Shown here piece after piece: positions 45,473 through 54,176 of a stretch of 64,000 nucleotides of DNA. Within the stretch, counting starts at the first letter, position 1. The number at the start of each line of letters is the position of its first letter. This stretch comes from a virus, in IMG/VR virus record IMGVR_UViG_3300030104_003441, positions 1 through 64,000 of that record; one strand, written 5' to 3'. The notes below the pieces were generated by a model, which saw nothing but the letters and a program-made list of their open reading frames with translations, was not told the DNA's origin and searched no databases. A program made the translations under genes and the position numbers.

Positions 45473-47690
45473 GCTTGTTTATTATTTGGGAGTTATACCC
45501 TTTATTATCATATTTAGATATATTCAAATTCAAAGGTGTTTTTTCTATTTTAGCGTTTGGTGCGTATAGGTGTCTGTTGCAAGCCATGATAGCTAAACCA
45601 GAACTTATTGAAGCATCGTGCTTAGTTCTTTTGTTTATATTAAACTTAGCCCAATCATTTAGTAGCTCATTAAAATACACAGTTCCATATTGACCGTCAC
45701 CAAGATGACCAACGTGGTTTTGAATGTACATCTCTATTGCAGCCGCGTGAGCTTGCTTAATATCTTCACTAGAGTTTGGTATGCCACCAACTTCTTTTTC
45801 TGAGGTAGACATTTTTTTCCAAGTTCTATCTGGTCTGTTCATACTATATCCTCTATAGCCTCTACGTCTTAAATAGTATAGTAATCTTGGTTTGTTATTC
45901 TCTGCGAGTAACGGCATTCCGTAAAACACTAATGCCATTAATACATCTTCAAAAAATATCTCTGCGGTTTGTGGTCTTGCTATATACTCTAGGAAGAACG
46001 TGCTCGATGGCGCTTCTTCCATAGAAAATTTTGTTAATCCGTGTAATGCTCCGTTAGAACCCCTACCGTCAACAGTACCACTAATGTCATAACTATCACA
46101 CCCAAACGCTCCAACATGCTCATTGCCTGGGAACTTAATCCCATTTTTTGTAAACTGTCTGTTTTGCAAATGAGATGGAGGCACCCAACTTACTTTAAAC
46201 CTACCAGTAGGATCAGGGTGAAATATAACTCTAGTGTCTTTAATTCCATTTTCCCAAGAAAAACTACCAACGGTAAAAGGAGCGTTGTGAATGCTGCCTT
46301 CGTTATAATCTATTTGCTCGTATATTTTAATTAAATTAAATATACTATTTTTAGTTTCATCTCTAAACGCGTGTTCTTCTGTTCTAGGAAACTGTCGATA
46401 AAACTCGTTTAACGCATCTTGATCATCTCTTAAACCATCAGCTTCATTTTCCCAACTTGTTATTACGCCTACATCTATCAGTTCACCGTCTGGTCCCAGT
46501 CGTTCATCATCACCTGGATTATCAAAGACTGGAAGTCCGTATTCATCAATAAATCCTTCATAGTTCCATTCCATAGGGATAAAGAGAGAATAAAGCCCAG
46601 ACTTCGTTTGTCCATTAGCATTTCGTCTTGATACGTCAGAATCATTGAATAGCTTTTTAAAATTGTTTCCACCCTTATCTAATGCGTTACTGGTACTGCC
46701 CATCATGCATTTACCAACGATTCTACTACCTAGCCTTAAACAGGTTTTAGTAACTCGCCAGTTGTTTAATATGTTATCAGGCCTCTCCCACTTACCACTC
46801 TCATCGTGAACTAGCAAGTTTAGCTTTTCACCATCATAGCTATTATCACCAGTGTTCTTCCAGTCTATCGTAGTATCTAGACCAGCTATCTCTTCAAGCT
46901 GTTCGTTTACCTGTATTTTCTTACGAGTAAACTTACTAGCTGGAACTCTATACGCAAGCTCGGACTTTGGTCGGTCCATACCATCTTGTATAGGTTTAAA
47001 GAAGAAAGGGTAATTTATTGATATAGGTACAACCTTATCAGTAAACATTTTCTTCGCATCGGCACCAGACTTAGAGAGTATCCCATATCTACTATCACTT
47101 GATATAGTGGCTAAGTTAACTGTTTCAGCTGATGACATAAACGAGAAACCTGAACGACGGTTTTTAAGGTAGCACATCCCATAGCATCTCTTATCAGCTT
47201 TGCAGGCTTCCCAGAATATAAAGAATAGTCTGTTCGCCTCTCTAAAGTCTGGAGCTCCAACGTCAATTTTGCTCCATTGTAGGTACATATAATGCGTACC
47301 TGTTATATATGTTGGTACGCCATTGTTAGTAAACCAAAATCCTTCTTCTCTGCGTTTAAATTCTTCGTCAATATAATCGTACCACTTTTCTTTTTGCTCT
47401 TCTGGATAATTCCTCCAGTCGAATATATTCTTAATACGAGCTAGTTCTTTAGGATACTCTGCTTTAACCCATTTGTTTTTCTCGTGCTTAAATACGTTTT
47501 TATTGGGTTTAGGTAAAGCTATCTTAAAGCCTTGTATATCATAAATATCGCCTATAACTCCGTTATGCGAAAGAACTACTAGATCGTGTTCTTTGTTATA
47601 ACCGTACTTCCACTTCTTACCTCTGTTAAGTCTAGTAAGAGTAGTTTTCTTTATAGGTTCAACTATCTTATATAAAGTCTGTTCGTACAT
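45465..47690 (-). CDS. terL: terminase large subunit, 741 aa
   Basis: Packaging ATPase-nuclease. The motor domain has a Walker A-like KNRRSGFS at 176-183 and Walker B LLVHDE at 292-297, followed by a coupling motif GSTSNALDKGG. The nuclease half starts around GAFGCDSYDISG, whose first Asp is a likely catalytic residue, and has further acidic residues downstream. The N-terminal 110 residues form an extra domain. Its neighbours, TerS upstream and portal downstream, confirm the role. Confidence 0.9.
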   Translation of the reverse strand: MYEQTLYKIVEPIKKTTLTRLNRGKKWKYGYNKEHDLVVLSHNGVIGDIYDIQGFKIALPKPNKNVFKHEKNKWVKAEYPKELARIKNIFDWRNYPEEQKEKWYDYIDEEFKRREEGFWFTNNGVPTYITGTHYMYLQWSKIDVGAPDFREANRLFFIFWEACKADKRCYGMCYLKNRRSGFSFMSSAETVNLATISSDSRYGILSKSGADAKKMFTDKVVPISINYPFFFKPIQDGMDRPKSELAYRVPASKFTRKKIQVNEQLEEIAGLDTTIDWKNTGDNSYDGEKLNLLVHDESGKWERPDNILNNWRVTKTCLRLGSRIVGKCMMGSTSNALDKGGNNFKKLFNDSDVSRRNANGQTKSGLYSLFIPMEWNYEGFIDEYGLPVFDNPGDDERLGPDGELIDVGVITSWENEADGLRDDQDALNEFYRQFPRTEEHAFRDETKNSIFNLIKIYEQIDYNEGSIHNAPFTVGSFSWENGIKDTRVIFHPDPTGRFKVSWVPPSHLQNRQFTKNGIKFPGNEHVGAFGCDSYDISGTVDGRGSNGALHGLTKFSMEEAPSSTFFLEYIARPQTAEIFFEDVLMALVFYGMPLLAENNKPRLLYYLRRRGYRGYSMNRPDRTWKKMSTSEKEVGGIPNSSEDIKQAHAAAIEMYIQNHVGHLGDGQYGTVYFNELLNDWAKFNINKRTKHDASISSGLAIMACNRHLYAPNAKIEKTPLNLNISKYDNKGYNSQIINKHG

Positions 47691-47965
47691 TATTTAGATC
47701 TACCCTCAGCAAAACCCTTAAATACTCTCTCTTTCTTTTCTTCAGGTGCTTTACCTTCTAAAAGATTTTCTTCTTCTTGGATTCTGTTTAATATCTCAAA
47801 GGCGTCGAAGATCGCAAGCTTTTTTGTAGCAGCGGCATTCTTGAGTCTATCAGCTGATATATCATCATCTGAATCAACAATAGCTTCTTTAGCTACTTTG
47901 ATTAATTCCTCAACCGCTCTGTGCCCAGCTTGGATTATATTCTTCTTCGTCTCCTTGATATTCAT
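47690..47965 (-). CDS. terS: probable terminase small subunit, 91 aa
   Basis: Start set at ATG 47965 (MNIKETKKNIIQAGHRAVEEL). A short, all-helical protein with IIQAGHRAVEELIKVAKE and a Lys/Asp-rich middle (DDDISADRLKNAAATKKLAIFDAFEIL), read in parts, overlapping the large subunit start by 1 nt. Size, helical nature and position immediately before terL fit a small terminase subunit, although no clear helix-turn-helix is seen. Confidence 0.7.
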   Translation of the reverse strand: MNIKETKKNIIQAGHRAVEELIKVAKEAIVDSDDDISADRLKNAAATKKLAIFDAFEILNRIQEEENLLEGKAPEEKKERVFKGFAEGRSK

Positions 47966-48500
47966 ATTTAATTGTAATAAATTGAGATGGTATGCGATAT
48001 AAACGTTTACCATCAACTACGAACTCACACTCTGTATTAGGTCTAAAACCTACAAGAGAGTTTAGCTCTGCTCTGCCATCAGTATGCTTAACAATGCCAA
48101 CCAAAGGTTTTTCAGTGTCAACACTTAGTTTGCTATTGTCCTTAATAGGTTGCACAAAACAATAACCACGTGGGCATACCCACTCTTCGTTACGCTTGTA
48201 CAAAAATATCTGATCATTATTTACAAAGTATTTATTTTCCTCGTAGTATGACCTGCTATTACGCTCTTTACCTCTTACATCGTGCCAGCGCCTGAATACG
48301 TTAAAGTGAACTAAAACTGTGTCACCAACTTGTATTTCTGTATCGCTTAACTTTGGTTTAGATATAACTTTAGCAAATCTATTAACGTGATGATGATTAA
48401 ACACATCTGTATTCAGTATTAATTGTTTATCACCTACTTTTGTAGTATTGTTATATCTCTCACCTACGGGCTCTACAATAAAGTTGTAAAGCGCTTGCAT
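47910..48500 (-). CDS. hypothetical protein with GroES-like strand pattern, 196 aa
   Basis: Starts MQALYNFIVEPVGERYNN and contains VNRFAKVISKP, EIQVGDTVLVHFNVFRRW and later YCFVQPI. Strand order and the phrase QVGDTVLVH recall the GroES barrel (a first strand ending I.P.G.R, then GD.VL), but it is twice the size of GroES and lacks a GGI mobile loop. It overlaps the TerS gene by 56 nt. It may be a barrel protein used in head assembly; this is a low-level guess. Confidence 0.7.
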   Translation of the reverse strand: MQALYNFIVEPVGERYNNTTKVGDKQLILNTDVFNHHHVNRFAKVISKPKLSDTEIQVGDTVLVHFNVFRRWHDVRGKERNSRSYYEENKYFVNNDQIFLYKRNEEWVCPRGYCFVQPIKDNSKLSVDTEKPLVGIVKHTDGRAELNSLVGFRPNTECEFVVDGKRLYRIPSQFITIKYEYQGDEEEYNPSWAQSG

Positions 48501-48721
48501 CAGTATTCTAAATTATATTCTACTGATATAGCCATGTTCTTATTAAAATCTTTCCAAGGTATAACAGCTTTATCTTTTCTAATATATATAGAGTACTTAT
48601 CGGTTTCTTCTAATATATCACATATAGTATGACCGCCATACACTTCCTGTCCAACAGCGTAGTGCATAGCGTCATTTTTATAATCTTTACCTATAGTAAT
48701 CTTACGAATCAGATGGTTCAT
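48500..48721 (-). CDS. conserved small protein, 73 aa
   Basis: Begins MNHLIRKITIGKDYKNDAMHY and ends WKDFNKNMAISVEYNL, alternating beta strands with a GQEVYGG turn. It overlaps the following gene by 1 nt and the upstream gene by 20 nt. This compact pattern recurs next to terminase genes of Bacteroidota phages in my memory, but no function is known to me. Confidence 0.7.
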   Translation of the reverse strand: MNHLIRKITIGKDYKNDAMHYAVGQEVYGGHTICDILEETDKYSIYIRKDKAVIPWKDFNKNMAISVEYNLEY

Positions 48722-48980
48722 CTTCTTTGTAGTTTATAGTACCGTCTTGAATAACTATATCGTTAGATCCATATTTTTCTTGAAAAGATTTTTGAATCTC
48801 GTTTAATTTATCGTTACCTTGGAATAGAGCATGCAACGCAGCGTGCTTTTGTGCTTCCATAGTGCCGATATCAAACTGTAGCTTGTTAATAGCTGCAACA
48901 GTATTTTGTAATTCTTTTAGCTCTTCTTCAGAGATCTTCTCTGGTTTTAGGTCTATAACCTTTTCTTTTTTCTTTCCCAT
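48702..48980 (-). CDS. coiled-coil small protein, 92 aa
   Basis: A helical protein: charged N-terminus, then ELQNTVAAINKLQFDIGTMEAQKHAALH, read in parts, with heptad spacing, ending in a short strand (IVIQDGTINY). It is likely a small structural or assembly factor. It overlaps the next gene by 20 nt. The leader (48981-49009) holds short tandem AATTA and TTTATTG repeats that may help ribosome loading in a host that does not rely on Shine-Dalgarno pairing. Confidence 0.65.
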   Translation of the reverse strand: MGKKKEKVIDLKPEKISEEELKELQNTVAAINKLQFDIGTMEAQKHAALHALFQGNDKLNEIQKSFQEKYGSNDIVIQDGTINYKEDEPSDS

Positions 48981-49009
48981 AATTAAATTAAATTAAAATT
49001 GTTTATTGT

Positions 49010-49789
49010 TTATTGTTCAAATCCAAGCACAAGTGTAATAGGAGTTGTATTGAAAACTAACTTGTCGTTTGCACTTGCGTTGGCTAAATTAGCTTCTAAC
49101 GTTACTTGAGTAGCACTATCTACACTTTTAACTGTACCAAGTAAATTATCATCTTCGTCTCTTAAAATATCACCAGGCGCTAAAGCTATTGTTGCGTCTA
49201 GATCAGCAACAGTAAGTACTGGGCTGTCTGTAGACATCGTGCCATCGACTGTCATTGTTGAAGGCCCCCAGTTGTGATTACCCTTAGATATACTAGCTAC
49301 ACACAAACTAGCGTAACCTTTAGATGAACCCGAGCCAGGCACTCCCTCGAGAATAGGTGTAACTACTAGATCTTGCGATGTCGAAGCGGTAGAAGCACCA
49401 CCAGAGGCTTCTATCATAATTATGTTGCCATATATTAAATCAGCGCCATTACTAGCCAAACTTGCGTCAACGTAAGTTCTACTTTGAAGTAAATGCGCAG
49501 CACCGGTTTGAGTTAAGGTTGAATCTACAGTGCCACGTCTATCAGCCGAAAGAAATGGAGCTGTTCCTTCTTCGTCTGTCTTTGCAAAATATAGTTCAAA
49601 ATCAAGTGGAGTATAATCTGCTCCGTTTTTACCTCTATACAAACAGTGACCACCTAAAAATCTAGCAGATCCGTTAGGTACATCAAACTTGGCGAAATCA
49701 AATAGAATTTGTGTAGCGCTTATATTACCAGCATTTAAAGCTGTAACAGTAATTGTAGGTTTAACTACTGCTTGAAAAAATTTACTCAT
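49010..49789 (-). CDS. beta-rich virion protein, 259 aa
   Basis: The N-terminal 110 residues form a beta-rich domain (PTITVTALNAGNISATQILFD, read in parts). A later part (SPVLTVADLDATIALAPGD, then LGTVKSVDSATQVTLEA) looks like a small barrel of the kind inserted in capsid or head-fibre proteins. It is the first larger structural gene after the lysis-type genes. A head decoration or head-fibre role is inferred. Confidence 0.6.
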   Translation of the reverse strand: MSKFFQAVVKPTITVTALNAGNISATQILFDFAKFDVPNGSARFLGGHCLYRGKNGADYTPLDFELYFAKTDEEGTAPFLSADRRGTVDSTLTQTGAAHLLQSRTYVDASLASNGADLIYGNIIMIEASGGASTASTSQDLVVTPILEGVPGSGSSKGYASLCVASISKGNHNWGPSTMTVDGTMSTDSPVLTVADLDATIALAPGDILRDEDDNLLGTVKSVDSATQVTLEANLANASANDKLVFNTTPITLVLGFEQ

Positions 49790-49791
49790 AA

Positions 49792-50220
49792 TTACTTTTT
49801 TACTTTTTCTATAGATCTACCAGCAAAGTATGCACCGAAAGCGGTAAGCATAAGTATCTGTAGTAAATCTACATATGAATCTTTAACATTAAAAGGCAGT
49901 GTATCTACGCTATCAAAAACCATTGTTAGCATGAACATACCCATTAGACATATAAGCGTTAGTGGCCTAATCATCTTAGCTAGCTTTACATCGCTACCCA
50001 TATCAGCTTTCCACCTTTCGCTTACGTTATTTTGAAAAGCAACCTCAGCATCTACAGCGGCCATGCCCGCATCTGTATCTACTTCTGGATCTTTATCAAT
50101 AAGGTTTTTAACTACGCCTAACGCACCTTGATCAGGTAGAAAATCTCCTACTACGTCAAGAACGTTTGGCGCTTTATTCTTTAGCCATTTACCTAGGCCT
50201 GTATCTTTAATCTTTTTCAT
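49792..50220 (-). CDS. holin, 3-TM type, 142 aa
   Basis: The sequence SERWKADMGSDVKLAKMIRPLTL is the hallmark start of the GTA-type 3TM holin family. Hydrophobic segments follow at about 85-105 (LTLICLMGMFMLTMVF) and 112-132 (LLQILMLTAFGAYFAG). The N-terminal 70 residues are soluble. It would form holes in the inner membrane so that the endolysin can reach peptidoglycan. It lies next to a zincin-like gene, about 42 kb from the M15 endolysin. Confidence 0.8.
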   Translation of the reverse strand: MKKIKDTGLGKWLKNKAPNVLDVVGDFLPDQGALGVVKNLIDKDPEVDTDAGMAAVDAEVAFQNNVSERWKADMGSDVKLAKMIRPLTLICLMGMFMLTMVFDSVDTLPFNVKDSYVDLLQILMLTAFGAYFAGRSIEKVKK

Positions 50221-50570
50221 TACTCTGCTTTTTTAGCTCTCTTCTCCCAAGGAAACACATTACTTCCTTCCTCGTGCCACTTACCATTGTATTTAATCTT
50301 ACCGCCTTTTCTGTGGTAAGTTTTATTACCGTCTCTAACGTAGTCATCACCATAAGCAATTTTACCCTGCTTCATTTCTTTCGCGTGAACACTTTCGTGA
50401 CGTATAACCTTTTTTTCTAAAGCACTTCCCTTAGGCACATCTTTATCTACGTAGATACTACCATCCATATTAGCTTCACCGAGTATGCCTTTATCTAGAT
50501 TTTTTCTAAATATAGGTGTTTCTTTTGAGTTTCTAATCTGTCTTTTTTCTCTACCTAATTTATAAGCCAT
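50220..50570 (-). CDS. zincin-like metallopeptidase protein, 116 aa
   Basis: Carries HESVH at 58-62 in KKVIRHESVHAKEM, an HExxH zinc-protease motif. A third ligand is not certain; candidates are H98 in KWHEEGSN or later acidic residues. The protein is short and basic. It overlaps the holin gene by 1 nt, so a lysis or prohead-processing role is possible. It could also be an inactive relic, as short HExxH motifs can arise by chance. Confidence 0.65.
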   Translation of the reverse strand: MAYKLGREKRQIRNSKETPIFRKNLDKGILGEANMDGSIYVDKDVPKGSALEKKVIRHESVHAKEMKQGKIAYGDDYVRDGNKTYHRKGGKIKYNGKWHEEGSNVFPWEKRAKKAE

Positions 50571-50574
50571 GTTG

Positions 50575-50745
50575 TTATTTATTAGAAAGCGTTATTGTAC
50601 CATCATCGTTTTGTTTTATGTGGTAAGTTCGTTTGCATATATTAGAAGCTTGCAGTGGAGTTAAACCGTTTTCAACTAAGCCGTCATACAAAGCTTGCCT
50701 TGCTTCTAGCAACGTGCCGCGAGTTACTTCTACTTTATCAGACAT
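50575..50745 (-). CDS. hypothetical protein, 56 aa
   Basis: Frame from ATG 50745, overlapping the upstream stop by 1 nt, to TAA 50575-50577. The product starts MSDKVEVTRGTLLEARQALYDG and has a second half with NICKRTYHIKQNDDGT. It fills what would otherwise be an empty 175-nt gap in a tightly packed operon. The mix of an N-terminal helix and a C-terminal strand pair is unremarkable; function unknown. Confidence 0.7.
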   Translation of the reverse strand: MSDKVEVTRGTLLEARQALYDGLVENGLTPLQASNICKRTYHIKQNDDGTITLSNK

Positions 50746-51083
50746 TATTTTTCTCTACGGCGTTTAACTTGATCTTTAAAAAACTTTGAGTCTTGATCGT
50801 CTACTTTTCTCTGTAATCTATCTCTTTTACCTTTGTTACCTTTTTGAGCTGCAACATTTCGTCTCCTTGCTAACTTTGCACCTTTTATATTACCTTCATT
50901 TAATCGATCAGTAACGTTTTTAACTGTACCACCTTTTCTACCTCTAATCCTATCTTCCTTGCTTTTTTTCATAGGAGTTTCTGGAGCATCTAAAATCTTT
51001 TGCTTTAGATGATCAGGTAAGTTTTTTTGTTTACCTATAAGAGCTTTCATCATAGGGCTTTTGCCCTTCATTTTAAACGCCAT
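50745..51083 (-). CDS. MAFKMK-tagged basic protein, 112 aa
   Basis: Starts MAFKMKGKSPMMKALIGKQ, continues LPDHLKQKILDAPETPMKK and ends in a Lys/Arg-rich tail (RDRLQRKVDDQDSKFFKDQVKRRREK, read in parts). It shares the MAFKMK opening and SPM motif with four other small genes here. High charge suggests nucleic-acid binding or packaging inside the head. Function unknown. Confidence 0.75.
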   Translation of the reverse strand: MAFKMKGKSPMMKALIGKQKNLPDHLKQKILDAPETPMKKSKEDRIRGRKGGTVKNVTDRLNEGNIKGAKLARRRNVAAQKGNKGKRDRLQRKVDDQDSKFFKDQVKRRREK

Positions 51084-51084
51084 A

Positions 51085-51525
51085 TTATCTATCTTTATCT
51101 CGTATCATATCATCTATAGACTTGTTATAGACTTTATCTGTGTACGACTTGTTATTAAAAAATACACTACGTTCAGAAGTCGGTAGATCTTCTTCGCCAA
51201 GCAGTATGCGGTATATTCGTGTTACTAGCTGGGAGCATTTAAACGACGTCTTATAAACAGAGTACTTAATACTAGTTCTGTTTCTATGTCGCCAAACCTC
51301 TATCCAGCCAGCTGATCGTAGTTTCTCCCACCTTTTCTTATCCCAAGAATATGTGTAAGCACCCTCGATAAATTCGTTACGGGTAAATCTACCCTTGTGA
51401 TCTAAATATATAAGTAGTTCTAGATCAGCATCAGTTAATCCATAAGTCTTACAGGCCCACTTACGCGTGAGCCTGTAGTACTTAAGGATGTTCATGTCAC
51501 GCAGATCTTGCGCGGTTAATCTCAT
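51085..51525 (-). CDS. winged-helix (MarR-like) DNA-binding protein, 146 aa
   Basis: Helical N-terminus (LKYYRLTRKWACKTYGLTDADLELLIYLD, read in parts) followed by FTRNEFIEGAYTYSWDKKRWEKLRSAGWIEVWRHR, read in parts, which has the spacing of a winged helix with recognition helix and wing. Lack of other domains suggests a transcription regulator or DNA-binding assembly factor. As it is expressed from the virion block, it may control late genes or bind the genome during packaging. Confidence 0.65.
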   Translation of the reverse strand: MRLTAQDLRDMNILKYYRLTRKWACKTYGLTDADLELLIYLDHKGRFTRNEFIEGAYTYSWDKKRWEKLRSAGWIEVWRHRNRTSIKYSVYKTSFKCSQLVTRIYRILLGEEDLPTSERSVFFNNKSYTDKVYNKSIDDMIRDKDR

Positions 51526-51531
51526 TTAAGA

Positions 51532-51945
51532 TTAAGCAGCAGTTATAACTCTAGTAGTAGTAGTTCTTCTAATAGCTATAGCAGTAACGTTGTTGATTGG
51601 ATACTTACTGTTAACAGCATCGAACACAGGCACAGCAACCCCATTAACCGTGTTGTTATTAGCCAAAGCAGCGATATCTTTAATAACATCTGCTTCTTTA
51701 CCTTCTTCTACAGTTAAAATAACTAAAGAGTTCTCAATACCTTCACCTCCAGCATCACCAACTCCAAAGTGCTTGTTAAACATACCTGTTTCGTTAAATG
51801 TTAATTCAACAGTGTCTTCAGTACCAGTCATCGTTTGTAAATCGTTTAGATCAAACGCTGCTAGATCTAAGTTTGTTCCATCGTCAGCAGAGCCTACAGA
51901 GTTACTATCAACACCGCTAGCATGGAATACAACAAATTTTTTCAT
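51532..51945 (-). CDS. hypothetical acidic virion-block protein, 137 aa
   Basis: Acidic N-terminal half (VDSNSVGSADDGTNLDLAAFDLNDL, read in parts), mixed alpha/beta, with a Thr/Arg-rich C-terminus (AIAIRRTTTTRVITAA). The repeated Asn/Asp turns resemble small capsid decoration proteins. It has a longer AT-rich leader (101 nt) than its neighbours, with two CCTTAAA-type repeats. Function unknown. Confidence 0.6.
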   Translation of the reverse strand: MKKFVVFHASGVDSNSVGSADDGTNLDLAAFDLNDLQTMTGTEDTVELTFNETGMFNKHFGVGDAGGEGIENSLVILTVEEGKEADVIKDIAALANNNTVNGVAVPVFDAVNSKYPINNVTAIAIRRTTTTRVITAA

Positions 51946-52046
51946 TTTGTTTAAATTTTTAATTGTTAATTGTTTATTATTTACCGTTTAAGGTTTATGA
52001 TTTAAGGTTTAGGTCTAATATCTATATTACACGTTTAGCGAAGTAA

Positions 52047-52304
52047 TTACTCCACTAACACTACATCTCTCGCTCTAATTACATAGTACATTGTATTTGC
52101 CCAGGTTATACCATGTCCAGCGTGCTTGTCGTAATATATAATGTCTTTATCTTTTAGGCCTTCAACTAGATTACCTGTAGAGATAATCGTAGCTTTAATA
52201 TACCTATTGTTTTCGTCTAAGTCTTCAGTAAGAAGTAGGCCACCAACTTTCTTAGGACCTTCTTTTTCAATATCGACTATAATGTAATCATTGACCGCTT
52301 TCAT
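52047..52304 (-). CDS. groES: GroES-like co-chaperonin, 85 aa
   Basis: Starts MKAVNDYIIVDIEKEGPKK; the ATG at 52304 matches family length better than the one at 52316. The mobile-loop region reads KKVGGLLLT, equivalent to the GGIVL of GroES that contacts GroEL. Later STGN, KDIIYYDKHAGHG and the final strand VVLVE follow the barrel order. It overlaps the groEL gene by 17 nt and lies downstream of it, the reverse of the usual bacterial groES-groEL order. Confidence 0.85.
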   Translation of the reverse strand: MKAVNDYIIVDIEKEGPKKVGGLLLTEDLDENNRYIKATIISTGNLVEGLKDKDIIYYDKHAGHGITWANTMYYVIRARDVVLVE

Positions 52305-53859
52305 CTGCTCTAGCATTTGAGATTACACAATCGGCTGATATAATAGTTGATACTACTGATACAGCGTTTTTAAGCGCAGACTTAGTCACAAGTACTGGAT
52401 CTACAATGCCTGCTTCAATCATATCTACACACTCACCAGTTATCACATCAATGCCACAATACTCTTGATCGTCACATACTATACCTGTAATACCTGCATT
52501 ATCTAGTATTGTATTGAAAGGAGCTTTAATAGCTTCTAGCAACGCTTCCTCACCCGCATTAGCGGGAGAAATTTTTTGAGCAGCCCACCATAACGCAGAA
52601 CCTCCACCTGGTACAATACCTTCTTTCAATGCAGCTTTAGTAGCATATATAGCATCTTCAACTCTGTCTTTCTTTTCTTTTAACTCTACTTTAGACTGAG
52701 CGCCAACTTTTATCTTAGCTACAGACCCTGATAGCATAGCTAGTCTTTCTTCTAGCTTTTTGCGTACAAACCCGTTTTTCTCTTCATTGATTCTAGTTGT
52801 AACGTTATCTATACGCTCTTGCACTTCATCAGACATTTCTTCTAACGTAATAACAGTGTTGCTGTCACTAGTAATAGCATACTCAACTTCACCTAGGTGC
52901 TCTATGCTTATAAGATCTAAGTCGTCGCCGAGCTCTTCGTTTATAACAGTAGCACCTGTCATTATGGCTAGATCTTCAGTAGCCTCTTGCTTAGTAGGTC
53001 CAAAGCCAGGTAAGTCAACTATGTTAACCTTAATATTACCTTTTACTTTATTCATCATAAGCGCTGCTCTAACGTTTTGAGATACAGGAGCTATAATAAG
53101 TAAAGCACGCCCTTTTTTAATGACATGCTCTAATACGTTTTGTATTTTACGTACATTAGGTATCTCGCTAGACACTATTAATACATACGGGTTGTCTAGC
53201 TCTGCTAGATGTTTATCAGTGTTAGTGACAAAGTGAGACGACGTAAGCCCACAATCGAACTGCACTCCGTCAACTAACTCCACATGCGTATCTTCGGTGC
53301 CACCTCCCTCCATAAGTACGACACCATGCTTACCTACTTTTTCGTAAGCTTCTGCAATAATGCATCCAAGGGCTTTATCATTATTGCAACTAATCGCGCT
53401 AACAGCGCTAAGCATGCTCCCTTCAACTTCAATAGCCCTCCCTTCCAGATGTTCAATAACTCTTTCCAGGCCTGAGCTAATACCTTTTTTGATTTCGCGA
53501 ATAGACTCATTTGCGTATTTTTCTTTGTTTACTTCTTTTAAAAGCGATTCAGCAAGAACGGTAGCCGTTGTAGTACCGTCACCTGCTTCTTTCACTGTAT
53601 TATTAGCCGCTTCCTTAATTAAGGTAGCACCTATGTTTTCGACCGGATCATATAAGACTACGCTTTGGGCAACGGTTACTCCGTCTTTTGTTATGACCGG
53701 CATGCCGCGAGCATCTTCATAAATAACGCATTTACCCGATGCGCCTAATGTACTTTTTACGGCTTGCGCTAGCTTGGTTACACCAGCAATTACTTTATCT
53801 TTAGCAGTTTGACCAAAGTCTAGTTGTTTGATCAACTCACTAGGTAAGTTGTATTCCAT
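52288..53859 (-). CDS. groEL: phage-encoded GroEL chaperonin, 523 aa
   Basis: Full-length chaperonin with all three domains. ATP site: TKDGVTVA at 58-65 and GDGTTTAT at 93-100; the PGGG near residue 415 is also present. The apical domain holds the expected substrate groove region. The C-terminus ends in ISNARADESGQ and lacks the GGM repeat tail of host GroEL. It is probably used to fold the unusually large or abundant virion proteins. It sits in the virion block with its own AT-rich leader (TTTAATTTAAT upstream of the ATG). Confidence 0.95.
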   Translation of the reverse strand: MEYNLPSELIKQLDFGQTAKDKVIAGVTKLAQAVKSTLGASGKCVIYEDARGMPVITKDGVTVAQSVVLYDPVENIGATLIKEAANNTVKEAGDGTTTATVLAESLLKEVNKEKYANESIREIKKGISSGLERVIEHLEGRAIEVEGSMLSAVSAISCNNDKALGCIIAEAYEKVGKHGVVLMEGGGTEDTHVELVDGVQFDCGLTSSHFVTNTDKHLAELDNPYVLIVSSEIPNVRKIQNVLEHVIKKGRALLIIAPVSQNVRAALMMNKVKGNIKVNIVDLPGFGPTKQEATEDLAIMTGATVINEELGDDLDLISIEHLGEVEYAITSDSNTVITLEEMSDEVQERIDNVTTRINEEKNGFVRKKLEERLAMLSGSVAKIKVGAQSKVELKEKKDRVEDAIYATKAALKEGIVPGGGSALWWAAQKISPANAGEEALLEAIKAPFNTILDNAGITGIVCDDQEYCGIDVITGECVDMIEAGIVDPVLVTKSALKNAVSVVSTIISADCVISNARADESGQ

Positions 53860-53889
53860 ATTGTATTAAATTAAATTAAAGTGGTTTGG

Positions 53890-54174
53890 TTATAAAAACC
53901 TTGGGTTTGATCTTTTTTTATCTTTCGGCTTACTTTTAAACTGATCGGTAATTTTTTCACCTCTTTTCATTTTTCTTTCAGCTCTTTTAGTTCTGCCTCT
54001 GCGTTCTAACTCTTCAGCACGTAATTCTTTTTTGCGGCCTCGGTGATATTTACGATTAGCTTTAATCTCATCTTTGTCTCCGCCAAGAGATTCACGATGT
54101 TCACGCTGATCTTGTCTCATTTCCTTACGAGTTCTATCGCCGTAGAACTTTATGCCTTTCATTTTAAACGCCAT
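53890..54174 (-). CDS. MAFKMK-tagged basic protein, 94 aa
   Basis: Opens MAFKMKGIKFYGDRTRKEM and is then almost entirely Lys, Arg and Glu, in long helical runs. Charge and length suggest a DNA-condensing or internal head protein. One of five MAFKMK-starting genes in the window; it precedes the groEL gene in the transcript. Function unknown. Confidence 0.7.
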   Translation of the reverse strand: MAFKMKGIKFYGDRTRKEMRQDQREHRESLGGDKDEIKANRKYHRGRKKELRAEELERRGRTKRAERKMKRGEKITDQFKSKPKDKKRSNPRFL

Positions 54175-54176
54175 GA

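Noticed and set aside
51088-51111. TACGA ... GATAATATG on the minus strand, like the early promoter element
   Set aside because: The spacer is 10 nt rather than 9, the ACAAACTAAA part is missing and the sequence codes the end of the winged-helix protein; probably chance.
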